Assembly: GCA_023150895.1 (NCBI GenBank)
Contig: JAKLJY010000002.1
Coordinates: forward strand, 1 to 64,000
Source: Myxococcota bacterium
GTDB lineage: Bacteria > Myxococcota_A > Bradymonadia > UBA7976 > UBA1532
Reading direction: 5' to 3'
Length of the DNA: 64,000 nucleotides
A program made the position numbers and the translations under genes. The notes beneath the pieces were generated by a model. It did no database searches, was not told the origin of the DNA, and worked only from the letters and a program-made list of their open reading frames with translations. Shown here one piece after another: positions 8,045-15,513 of this stretch (positions are counted from its first letter, which is position 1; each line of letters starts with the position of its first letter).

Positions 8045-11000
8045 TCAGCCCTCGGGGGCCAGCGCCATCGTCGCCGCGTTGAGGTGCGGCAGGTGCAGAA
8101 ACTCGCTGCGCCGCAGCGGGCTCGCCAGACCCAGCGCCCGCGCTTCGAGCGTCGCGCGGGCCGAGTGCCTCGCCAGGGCGGCCTCCGCCGCGTCGCCCCG
8201 TGCCGCCTCGAGTTCTGCGAAGGCCAGTCGGATGAGCGCGTCGAACTCGACCGTCTCGCGCGACAGGGCCGCAGCGAGGACGTCCCGGTGGGCCAGCGCC
8301 CCCGCCGCGTCGCCGTCGGCCAATCGGGCCCGGACCAACGCGGCCGCAGCGCTCGAGTGCAGCGCGGACGCGGCGCGATCGTCGAGCACGGCCCGGGCTT
8401 GATCCGCCGCGGTATCCCGGTCACCGGCCCGCAGCGCAGCCAACGACAGGTAAAGGCGTGCCCCGGCCCGAATACGCGGGCTCTGCGCGCTGCCCTCGAT
8501 GACCGCCGAGAGGGACGTTCGGGTGGTCTCGTAGGGGGCCGTCTCGGTGAGCAGCTTGCCGCGCGTGTACTCGGCCCACGTGACGAGGTAGTCGGCGCCG
8601 AGCATGCGCGCGGTGCGCAGGGCGTCGTCGATGACCTCGCCTGCCCGCGCCCACGCGCCCGTCCAGCAATAGAACGATCCGAGGTAGAGCTGCACCTGCG
8701 CAGCCCCGCGCGGATCGAGGGCCTCGACGTGGGCGGCGTGGGCCTCCGTGAAGGCCGAGATCGCCGCGTCGAAGTTCCGCGGCGGCACCTCGGGCGCGGC
8801 TCGCCAGGCCCAGGCGCGCGCCAGCGGCCCGAGACCGCCAGTTTCGCGCTCGCGTGCGACCTCGGCACGCAGGCGGTTGAACGTCTCGGGCGCCACGCCG
8901 GAAAGTTGCGTGACCAATCGCGACATGACGATGCAACGCGCGTCCCGAGCATGAGGGGTCGTCGGAGACTCATCGCCCGGGAGCGTATCCGCGACGGCGA
9001 GCAGCGCCCCGTTGTCGCCCGCCTGCCCGGCTGCGGTGACCACCCACGCCTGCGACCGCCACCACCCGACGCTGCCGGGCGCCGAGCGGGCCGCGGCGGA
9101 CCCCGCCAGCACCGCGGCGTCGGCGACGCGCCCTTCCCAGAAGGCGCCCTCGGCGGCCAGCAGCTCGAACTCGGCGCGCTGTGCGTCCGTCTCCGCTTGC
9201 GCCCGACCGAGGGCGACGAGCCGGGCGAGGGCGGCGTCGTCCCCGCCGGCCAGCGCGGCGTGTGCCGCCTTCAAGGTATAGGGTGCGGCCTGCGCGGGGC
9301 AGCCCGCCGCCGCGTGGTGCGCGGCGATGCGTTCGGGGGTGGCGCCCCCCCGGGCGACGAGCGCCGAGGCCAGGCGCGCGTGCGCCGCCGCCACGTCGTC
9401 TTCGGTCGAGAGGCGGTGACAGGCGACCCGCACCAACTCGCCCTCGAACGCGAAAGTCGCCGCACCGTGCCCCGCGCCGCCCCCCGGGCGCCGCAGGAAC
9501 CCCCTCGCCACGAGGCGCTCCAGGTGTTGCGCGACGACCTCGGGCGGCCCCCCGACCAACACGGTGACCAGCTCCGCCTCGAAGGGGTCGCCGATCAGGC
9601 TGGCGGCGCGCAACACCCGCCGTGCCTCGGGTTCGAGCGACTCGAGATGCGACCAGACGAGCCCGACGGCGTCGTGTTCGCCCGCGGCCGCGCCCCGGTT
9701 CGCGCACAAGACACGCAGGTGCCCGGGGTGACCCGCCGCTTCACGCACGCAGCGGTCGAGCGCGTCGGCGTCGGACACGGTCGGGCTCGCGGTCGCCCCC
9801 AGCAACCGGGCCGCGAGCTGACGCATCGGGAGAGGTCGCAGGCGGTCGAGCTCGACGACGGTCATCGCCCCGCCGAAGACGCCCGAGATTTCGGCGCGGC
9901 TTGCGCCGGTCGGCGCCGTCACCACGACCATGACCCGCTGCTGCGCCCAGGACGCCGCGGCCCGGCTCAACGCGCGCAACGACGCGAGGTCCGCTCGGTG
10001 CGCGTCATCGACGACGAGCAGGACCGGCCCCCGTGCACTCCAGTGTTGCGCGACCTCGAACCAGGCGATCCGGAGCGCGTCCGCGAGCGCGTGGACCTCG
10101 GCGAACGCCGAACCGGGGGCGTCGTGCACATGACCGAGGCGCGAGAGCAGCCCCGCCTCCGGGGGCGACGCGGGCCCAGCGGACCGCACCAGCGCCTCGA
10201 GGAGCGCGTACGGCACCCCACTGCCGTCGCCCCGGCCCAGGAGCACCCGCCCGGAGGCGGCGTCGACGCGCGACGCGACGGCCCCCGCGAAAGCCTCGAC
10301 GAGGTGCGTCCGGCCGAGCCCGGACTCCGCCGTCACGAGCACCAGATTGCAGACGGACTCGAGGAGCGTCTCGTCGAGCAGCCCGGACAACTGCCCGAAC
10401 GCGCCCGCGCGGCCGAGCGGCACACCCTCGGCGTCCCCGCTCGAAACAACGAGGGGCGACGCGGCGGCGGGCAGGGCGGCGAGGGTGACGGCATATGGCG
10501 CCAGCTCGCGCATCGAGACCGCGGGCGGCGGGTTCACGGCCGCTGGTGCACCGAGATCGGCCCGGACGTCGGCGAGCTCGGCGACCACCGCCGCCATGTC
10601 GGCCGGGCGCGCCGCCGGATCGCGGGCCAGGAGGCGCCCGAGGAGCCATTCGAGCGCCGGGGGCGCGTCCGGCCGCAGCGCCGTCAAGGAGGGCAGCGGC
10701 GCGTTCATCACCGCCAGCAGCACCGCCGCGGGATCCCGCCCGGGGAAGGGCAGACGCCCCGTCAGCATCTCGAAGAGCGTGACACCCAGCCCCCACACGT
10801 CCGCCGCGGGGCCGTGTTCGCCGCGGAGCTGCTCGGGCGCCATGTAGTTCGGGGTGCCGACCAGGACCCCCGTCGCGGTCAGGCCGGCTTCGGCGCCGGG
10901 GGCGCGCGCCACCCCGAAGTCGATGACCCGGACGTCGTCGTCCGGCGATACGAGAAACAGGTTGGCCGGTTTGACGTCGCGGTGAACGACCCCGGCCGCA

Positions 11001-11464
11001 TGGGCAGCGGACAGGCCCCGCGCCGCGCCCGCGGCGATGCGCAGCGCGTCGGCGACGGCCAGCGGGCCGGCTTCCATGTGTGTGGCGAGGTCGTGTCCGT
11101 CGAGCCACTCCATGACCAGATAGGGCGAACCGTCGGGGGCGACGCCGTCGTCCAGATAACGGACGATCTTCGGATGGGACAGCCCGCGGAGGATGCGGGC
11201 TTCGCGCGCGAAACGGCCCCGAAGCTCCGGGCCGCCGTGTTCGAGCAGCTTGATGGCCACGACCCGGCCGTCCCGCTCGTCGGACGCACGAAAGACCACC
11301 CCCATGCCGCCCGCGCCCACCTTGCGGGAGAGCGCATAGGGACCGAGGCGCGTCACGACGGGCCCCCCACCCAATGCACGCGAGAGCACGGCGTCGAGGC
11401 CGACCCGGCGCACGAGCCCGCGATCGTCCACCGGACGACCCGCACTGGAGATCAACGGGTTCAT
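8045..11464 (-). CDS. Ser/Thr protein kinase fused to AAA/STAND-like ATPase and TPR-like repeats
   Basis: 1139 residues. Kinase domain about 43-300 with the Gly loop (VGAGGMGVV), catalytic Lys72 (VVAIK), HRDVKPAN (H161-R-D163) and DFG (182-184), so it looks active. A second module (about 350-640) resembles a STAND/AAA ATPase: the P-loop place reads ESGLGRTHLV (Arg385 where Lys is expected) and Walker B is VLLVVDDAHR. The remaining ~450 residues are Ala/Leu-rich helical repeats of TPR type. There is no membrane helix. The start ATG overlaps the stop of the exonuclease gene (ATGA). These architectures act as signal integrators in myxobacteria. Here it is the third gene of a repair operon, which is unusual. 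The partial gene at the right edge appears to share the ATPase/TPR part. Confidence 0.9.
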   Translation of the reverse strand: MNPLISSAGRPVDDRGLVRRVGLDAVLSRALGGGPVVTRLGPYALSRKVGAGGMGVVFRASDERDGRVVAIKLLEHGGPELRGRFAREARILRGLSHPKIVRYLDDGVAPDGSPYLVMEWLDGHDLATHMEAGPLAVADALRIAAGAARGLSAAHAAGVVHRDVKPANLFLVSPDDDVRVIDFGVARAPGAEAGLTATGVLVGTPNYMAPEQLRGEHGPAADVWGLGVTLFEMLTGRLPFPGRDPAAVLLAVMNAPLPSLTALRPDAPPALEWLLGRLLARDPAARPADMAAVVAELADVRADLGAPAAVNPPPAVSMRELAPYAVTLAALPAAASPLVVSSGDAEGVPLGRAGAFGQLSGLLDETLLESVCNLVLVTAESGLGRTHLVEAFAGAVASRVDAASGRVLLGRGDGSGVPYALLEALVRSAGPASPPEAGLLSRLGHVHDAPGSAFAEVHALADALRIAWFEVAQHWSARGPVLLVVDDAHRADLASLRALSRAAASWAQQRVMVVVTAPTGASRAEISGVFGGAMTVVELDRLRPLPMRQLAARLLGATASPTVSDADALDRCVREAAGHPGHLRVLCANRGAAAGEHDAVGLVWSHLESLEPEARRVLRAASLIGDPFEAELVTVLVGGPPEVVAQHLERLVARGFLRRPGGGAGHGAATFAFEGELVRVACHRLSTEDDVAAAHARLASALVARGGATPERIAAHHAAAGCPAQAAPYTLKAAHAALAGGDDAALARLVALGRAQAETDAQRAEFELLAAEGAFWEGRVADAAVLAGSAAARSAPGSVGWWRSQAWVVTAAGQAGDNGALLAVADTLPGDESPTTPHARDARCIVMSRLVTQLSGVAPETFNRLRAEVARERETGGLGPLARAWAWRAAPEVPPRNFDAAISAFTEAHAAHVEALDPRGAAQVQLYLGSFYCWTGAWARAGEVIDDALRTARMLGADYLVTWAEYTRGKLLTETAPYETTRTSLSAVIEGSAQSPRIRAGARLYLSLAALRAGDRDTAADQARAVLDDRAASALHSSAAAALVRARLADGDAAGALAHRDVLAAALSRETVEFDALIRLAFAELEAARGDAAEAALARHSARATLEARALGLASPLRRSEFLHLPHLNAATMALAPEG

Positions 11465-12828
11465 TTTGCGTCGCCGCGCGGCCGACGACGGGCGGCCCGG
11501 GCCATGCGGGCGAGCCCGAGCGCCGCCGCGGCCTGCGTCTCCGGAACGAGGAGGCCCGCCCCGTAGATGCGGCGCGCGAGGTCGGGGGCATCGAAACGGC
11601 GGGCGCGCTCGGCGAGTTTCAGCGCGCAGGGCGGATCGCGCAGCAGGGTGCTCTCGGGCCGGAGCACCCGCCCCTGCAGCTCATCGAGCAGCGTGACCAT
11701 CGACAGGACGTCGAGCCGATTGTGCTTGACGACCCCCGCCAGGGGCGCCGGGTTCCGGTCGTGCAGCCAGGCGTGGTAGCAGCCGGGCACCTCGGAACCG
11801 GTCACGTCGTCGACCCGGTGCAACCCGAGGAGGTGACGCTCGAGCGTCCCGAGCCGGCAGTTGGGCAGGCCGTGCTTCAACACGCGGCGGCTCGCCGGCA
11901 AAAGGTCGAGGTGCCCCCGCAGCCCGGCGCTCGGATCGGGCAGGCGGTGCAAGCGCCAGCGCGTCCGCAACAGGGGCAGGTCGAACGTGCGCCCGTTGAA
12001 CGTCACCAGCCAGTCCGCGTCGGCGATGCGCGTCGCGAGATCGGTCAGCGCGGCGGCCTCGTCGTCCGGCTCGCGCAGAAGCCATTGCTCCAGGACGAGC
12101 GCCCCGCCCTGGAAGTGCGCCGTGCCGACCAGGAACGGCAGCGTCCCCCCCGCCAGGGCCAGCCCCGTCGACTCGAGGTCGAGGAAGAGCGCCCCGGCGA
12201 GGTCGAAGTCGGCCATGGCGCGCTCCCCCGTCAGGATGGCCAGCGCCGGGCCCGAGACCAGGCGTTCGGCCCAGGCCGCCCCCAGCGCGCGATCGCCGTG
12301 CGGCGTCTCGGGGTCGAGACGATCCGTCAGTACCCAGGCCGGGCCGAAGGCCGTCGAACGCGGTTCGCAGGGAAACAACATGGCGAAATCGCGCGCACCC
12401 GTGGTGTGAGCGGGCGTCGCGTCGGGCTCGGCCGGCCCCGCGGCGGGCGCGGTCGATCGCGAACCACGGACGGCGTGTTTCAACGCGAGCAGGCGTGTCA
12501 CGGCGGACGGTACGGGGGGATCGAGCGCGGGTGCGATCGCGGCGGGTGCGGCCGCGGCGGGCACGGCCGGTGCGGGCACGGGCGGGGCGGGCGCAGCGAT
12601 CGCAGGCGCCGCAGGTGTCGTCGACCAGGCCTCGCCGCCCGTGCGCAGCGCGGCGCGTCGTCGAGCCAGGGGATCGGTGGGCGCGGGCTCGGGGGCCGGT
12701 GCCACGGCCGACGGCGTTGCCGGACTCTCCGCGGGCGACCCTGCGGCCGGCGTCCGCACGGCCGGCGCACGCCCCATGCGGTTGGGCTCGAGCAGGCGCA
12801 TCAGGCGGGCGCGGGTGTCGTCGGTCAT
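11461..12828 (-). CDS. mrfB: MrfB/YprB-type DEDD 3'-5' exonuclease
   Basis: 455 residues from ATG 12828, which overlaps the helicase stop (ATGA). The first ~145 residues are a low-complexity Ala/Pro linker. The exonuclease domain (RNase H-like, PF13482 type) has the DEDD residues D217 and E219 (FLDLEST), D283 (TFNGRTFDLPLL) and H369...D373 (VKHNRLD). A helical, TPR-like tail follows. In Bacillus the helicase MrfA (YprA) and nuclease MrfB (YprB) form a repair pathway for mitomycin-type lesions; gene order, overlap and both signatures match that pair here. The function in this organism is inferred by homology. The extra N-terminal Ala/Pro extension is not typical and may be a flexible tether. 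Confidence 0.85.
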   Translation of the reverse strand: MTDDTRARLMRLLEPNRMGRAPAVRTPAAGSPAESPATPSAVAPAPEPAPTDPLARRRAALRTGGEAWSTTPAAPAIAAPAPPVPAPAVPAAAAPAAIAPALDPPVPSAVTRLLALKHAVRGSRSTAPAAGPAEPDATPAHTTGARDFAMLFPCEPRSTAFGPAWVLTDRLDPETPHGDRALGAAWAERLVSGPALAILTGERAMADFDLAGALFLDLESTGLALAGGTLPFLVGTAHFQGGALVLEQWLLREPDDEAAALTDLATRIADADWLVTFNGRTFDLPLLRTRWRLHRLPDPSAGLRGHLDLLPASRRVLKHGLPNCRLGTLERHLLGLHRVDDVTGSEVPGCYHAWLHDRNPAPLAGVVKHNRLDVLSMVTLLDELQGRVLRPESTLLRDPPCALKLAERARRFDAPDLARRIYGAGLLVPETQAAAALGLARMARAARRRPRGDAK

Positions 12829-15203
12829 GTCGGCACGGCGTCGACGACGGGCGTCGGGAGATCCTCGAGGAGGGTCGCCAGCACACGCCGCGTCAGGGCG
12901 CGGCTGCGCATGCGGTCCGCCTCGTGCGCGACGGGCGGCGGTGCGCCGACGCAGGCCGGGCAACCGTCTTCGCAGTCGCAGCCGGCGAGGAGGCGGTCGA
13001 CGTCGGCGAGCAGCCGCGGCGCCGCCAGGTACAACGCCTCGTGGAATCCGACACCACCGGGGTAGCGTTCGTACAGATAGAGCGTCGGCAGCTCGTCGGG
13101 CGACCCCTCGCCGGCGGTGAGCCCGTCGGCCGTGTGTGCGACGTTCGCCGCGTCTTCGATCCCGACGAGGCGGAATCCGAGGTCGCCGGCGTCACACATC
13201 AGAAAGACCGTCGCCACGCCCTCGAGCGCCTCGCCGAGCCCTTCGAGCGCGTCGACGAGGCGATGTCGCGGGACGTCGAGCCGGCGGGCGAGCTCGGGCC
13301 GGGGGCGCACCCAGAAGGCCGTCGTGTGGACCTCGTTCTCGGGCAGGTTGACCTCGCCGTACCCGACGTTCTCGCCCGTCGTGAACCGGATCTTCTTGAA
13401 ACCGACGACCTTCTCGAAGACGTGCACCTCGCCGTGTCCGATCTGCACGCGGGGGGTCTCGACCTCGTCGAAGCGCTCGAGGATGCGGACGCCGCCGTAG
13501 GTCATCGCGTCGGTGAAGTAGTCGACCTGCACGGGCAGGACCTCGGCCCGACGGCCCGTCCAGTCGAGGTGCATCACCTGCCACGTCTCGCCGCCGACGA
13601 TGTAGATGGCCTGGGGGTAGAGCGTGCTCGCCGCCGAATGGAAGTCGACCTCGCCGACGATGACGTGCTGATGCGCGCGGTCGATGACGGTGAAGTTGCC
13701 CTCGGCGAGGCTGCGCAGGCCGAACCCGTTGGCCGGGTACGGCCCCCCCGTCCACTGCCAGCGGCGCACGCCCCGGTGGACGAGCCGCTGATCGGCCATG
13801 TAGGCCAGGATGGCCTGGGTCGGTTCGAGACCGAAACCACCGAACGCTTCGTCGGCTTCGAAGGGCAGCTCGAAGGCCGCACACTTGATGTGTTCGGCGG
13901 CGATGAGCAGGTTGTCCGGTGCGATGCGCGCGTGCTCGGGCGAGCGGCCGAAAAAGAAGCCGGGGTTGCGCGCGATGTATTGATCCGCCGGCTCGCTGCG
14001 CGTCACGAGGACGATGGTGGCGCCTTCGTGACGCCGTCCGGCCCGCCCGGCCCGCTGCAGAGCGCTGGCGATGGAGCCGGGATACCCGGCGAGCACGCAG
14101 GCCTCCAACTGCCCGATGTCGATGCCGAGTTCGAGGGCGCTCGTCGAGACGACGGTGCGGATGCGGCCGTCGCGCAGGCCCTTTTCGATGGCGCGGCGAT
14201 GCTCGGGCAGGTAGCCACCACGATAGCCGGAGACACTCTCCGGATCGCCCCCCTGCTCGGCGATGTCCTCTTTCAGGTGGCGCGTCAGGCGCTCGACGTT
14301 GAGGCGGCTGTTGGCAAAGACGATCGTCGGCACTTCGGCCTTCGCGAGCGCCGCCGTGACCCGCCGCGCCGCCTGCACGTAACTGCCCCGGATGCCACGC
14401 GCGCCGTCGACGATGGGCGGGTTGTAGATGTGGAAGATGCGCCCGCCGCGCGGGGCGCCGCTCTCCGTGACCGCAGTGACCGAGGCCTCGAGCAGGCGCT
14501 CGGCGTGCTCGCCCGGGTTGGCGATCGTCGCCGAACACAGGATGAAGACGGGCCGGGCCCCGTGAAAGGCTGCGATGCGCTTCAGCCGGCGCAGCACGTT
14601 GGCGACGTGGCAGCCGAACACGCCCCGGTAGGTGTGGACCTCGTCGATGACGACGTAGCGCAACCCCGTGAAAAAGGCCTGCCAGCGATCGTGGTGGGGC
14701 AGGATGCCCGCGTGCAGCATGTCCGGGTTGGTGATGACGACGCGACCGCCCCCCCGGACGGCGCGCCGCGCATCGGCCGGTGTGTCCCCGTCGTAGGCGT
14801 GTGCGGCGACGGCGGCGCCCGCCCGCGCGGCGAGGGCGTCGAACTCGGCGACCTGGTCGTGCGCGAGCGCCTTCGTCGGGAAGAGATACAGTGCCCGGGC
14901 CTCGGGCGCGGCGAGCAGCGCCGTCAGCACGGGCAGGTTGTAGACGAGCGTCTTGCCGCTGGCCGTGGGTGTGGCGACGACGACGTGCTCGCCACGCAAC
15001 ACCGCCGCGATGGCATCGGATTGGTGTGCGTAGAGTGCCTCGACGCCCCGGCCGCGGAGCGCCTCGACGACCGCCGGCGCGAGCCCGTCGGGAAACGGCC
15101 CGAAACGAGCGGCCTGCGCGGGCTCGGCGTGCCGCGAAACGAACGGCAGGCCGCGCTCGGGATGAGACGCCCAGCGCTCGAGGATCTGATCAGCGGTCGG
15201 CAT
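12825..15203 (-). CDS. mrfA: MrfA/YprA-type DEAD/DEAH-box helicase with C-terminal metal-binding DUF1998 domain
   Basis: 792 residues. Helicase motifs: AHQSDAI (Q-like), ATPTASGKT (Walker A, K84), PTKALAHDQ (Ia), TNPDMLH (Ib), VIDEVHTYRGVFG (DEVH), LCSATIANPGEH (III), and QRAGRAGRRHEGA (VI). The C-terminal C-x-C-x3-C-x2-C cluster (C742, C744, C748, C751) is the signature of MrfA DUF1998 domains. In Bacillus, MrfA with MrfB removes mitomycin C adducts independently of UvrABC. The start has no Shine-Dalgarno, and the predicted transcription start lies almost at the ATG, so the message may be leaderless. First gene of the mrfA-mrfB-kinase run. Confidence 0.88.
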   Translation of the reverse strand: MPTADQILERWASHPERGLPFVSRHAEPAQAARFGPFPDGLAPAVVEALRGRGVEALYAHQSDAIAAVLRGEHVVVATPTASGKTLVYNLPVLTALLAAPEARALYLFPTKALAHDQVAEFDALAARAGAAVAAHAYDGDTPADARRAVRGGGRVVITNPDMLHAGILPHHDRWQAFFTGLRYVVIDEVHTYRGVFGCHVANVLRRLKRIAAFHGARPVFILCSATIANPGEHAERLLEASVTAVTESGAPRGGRIFHIYNPPIVDGARGIRGSYVQAARRVTAALAKAEVPTIVFANSRLNVERLTRHLKEDIAEQGGDPESVSGYRGGYLPEHRRAIEKGLRDGRIRTVVSTSALELGIDIGQLEACVLAGYPGSIASALQRAGRAGRRHEGATIVLVTRSEPADQYIARNPGFFFGRSPEHARIAPDNLLIAAEHIKCAAFELPFEADEAFGGFGLEPTQAILAYMADQRLVHRGVRRWQWTGGPYPANGFGLRSLAEGNFTVIDRAHQHVIVGEVDFHSAASTLYPQAIYIVGGETWQVMHLDWTGRRAEVLPVQVDYFTDAMTYGGVRILERFDEVETPRVQIGHGEVHVFEKVVGFKKIRFTTGENVGYGEVNLPENEVHTTAFWVRPRPELARRLDVPRHRLVDALEGLGEALEGVATVFLMCDAGDLGFRLVGIEDAANVAHTADGLTAGEGSPDELPTLYLYERYPGGVGFHEALYLAAPRLLADVDRLLAGCDCEDGCPACVGAPPPVAHEADRMRSRALTRRVLATLLEDLPTPVVDAVPT

Positions 15204-15211
15204 GGGCCGGA

Positions 15212-15240
15212 ACGCTAAGTGGCCACTGAACAGACGTCAA
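15212..15240 (-). promoter_or_regulatory. Candidate sigma-70-type promoter of mrfA
   Basis: On the minus strand, TTGACG (-35, 15235-15240) and TAGCGT (-10, 15212-15217) are separated by 17 bases. Transcription would start near 15205, only about two bases before the mrfA ATG at 15203, which fits the absence of a ribosome-binding site. Confidence 0.5.
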
Positions 15241-15241
15241 G
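15225..15241 (-). promoter_or_regulatory. LexA-like box overlapping the mrfA -35
   Basis: The minus strand reads CTTGACGTCTGTTCAGT. Against the LexA motif reported for Myxococcus xanthus (recalled as CTRHAMRYBYGTTCAGS) it matches 14 of 17 positions, including the GTTCAG core. It overlaps the -35 element, as expected for a repressor site, suggesting DNA-damage control of the mrfA operon. The motif is from memory and the match is by eye. Confidence 0.45.
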
Positions 15242-15267
15242 CAGATGCGATTCGATGCGAACGCGCC

Positions 15268-15513
15268 TCAACGGTTGCAGCGGTCCCGCGTGTCACGGCA
15301 GGCCTGCTCGCAGGCGCTGCACCCCTGCGTCCAGGTATCGGTCATCTCCGGCGCGTCGGCTCGGGCGCCGGGCGCGGGCGTGCCACACCGCGCGCCGCAG
15401 CCATCGACGCACGCGTCGTAGGCCGCGCGACATTCCGGTTTGATGTTCCACGGGCCGCAGCCCGTCACGGTGAGCGCGATGAGCCCCGCCCAGCCGGCAG
15501 CGCGGCGCGTCAT
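15268..15513 (-). CDS. Small Cys-rich lipoprotein
   Basis: 81 residues; ATG 15513 overlaps the stop of the S8 protease gene (ATGA). The lipoprotein signal LIALTVTGC has the lipidated Cys19. The mature part has CRAAYDACVDGCGARC and CSACEQACRDTRDRC, nine further cysteines in a helical spacing (C-x3-C, C-x6-C) typical of disulfide-stapled hairpins. No family recognised. Co-translation with the protease suggests a partner, chaperone or inhibitor role, but this is a guess. Confidence 0.7.
   Translation of the reverse strand: MTRRAAGWAGLIALTVTGCGPWNIKPECRAAYDACVDGCGARCGTPAPGARADAPEMTDTWTQGCSACEQACRDTRDRCNR

Noticed and set aside
7799-11566. Plus-strand frame of about 1250 codons opposite the kinase-ATPase gene
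   Set aside because: No domain motifs; opposite strand has intact kinase motifs (HRD, DFG).
12495-15218. Plus-strand frame opposite mrfA
   Set aside because: No family motifs and wrong codon composition; MrfA helicase motifs are on the minus strand.
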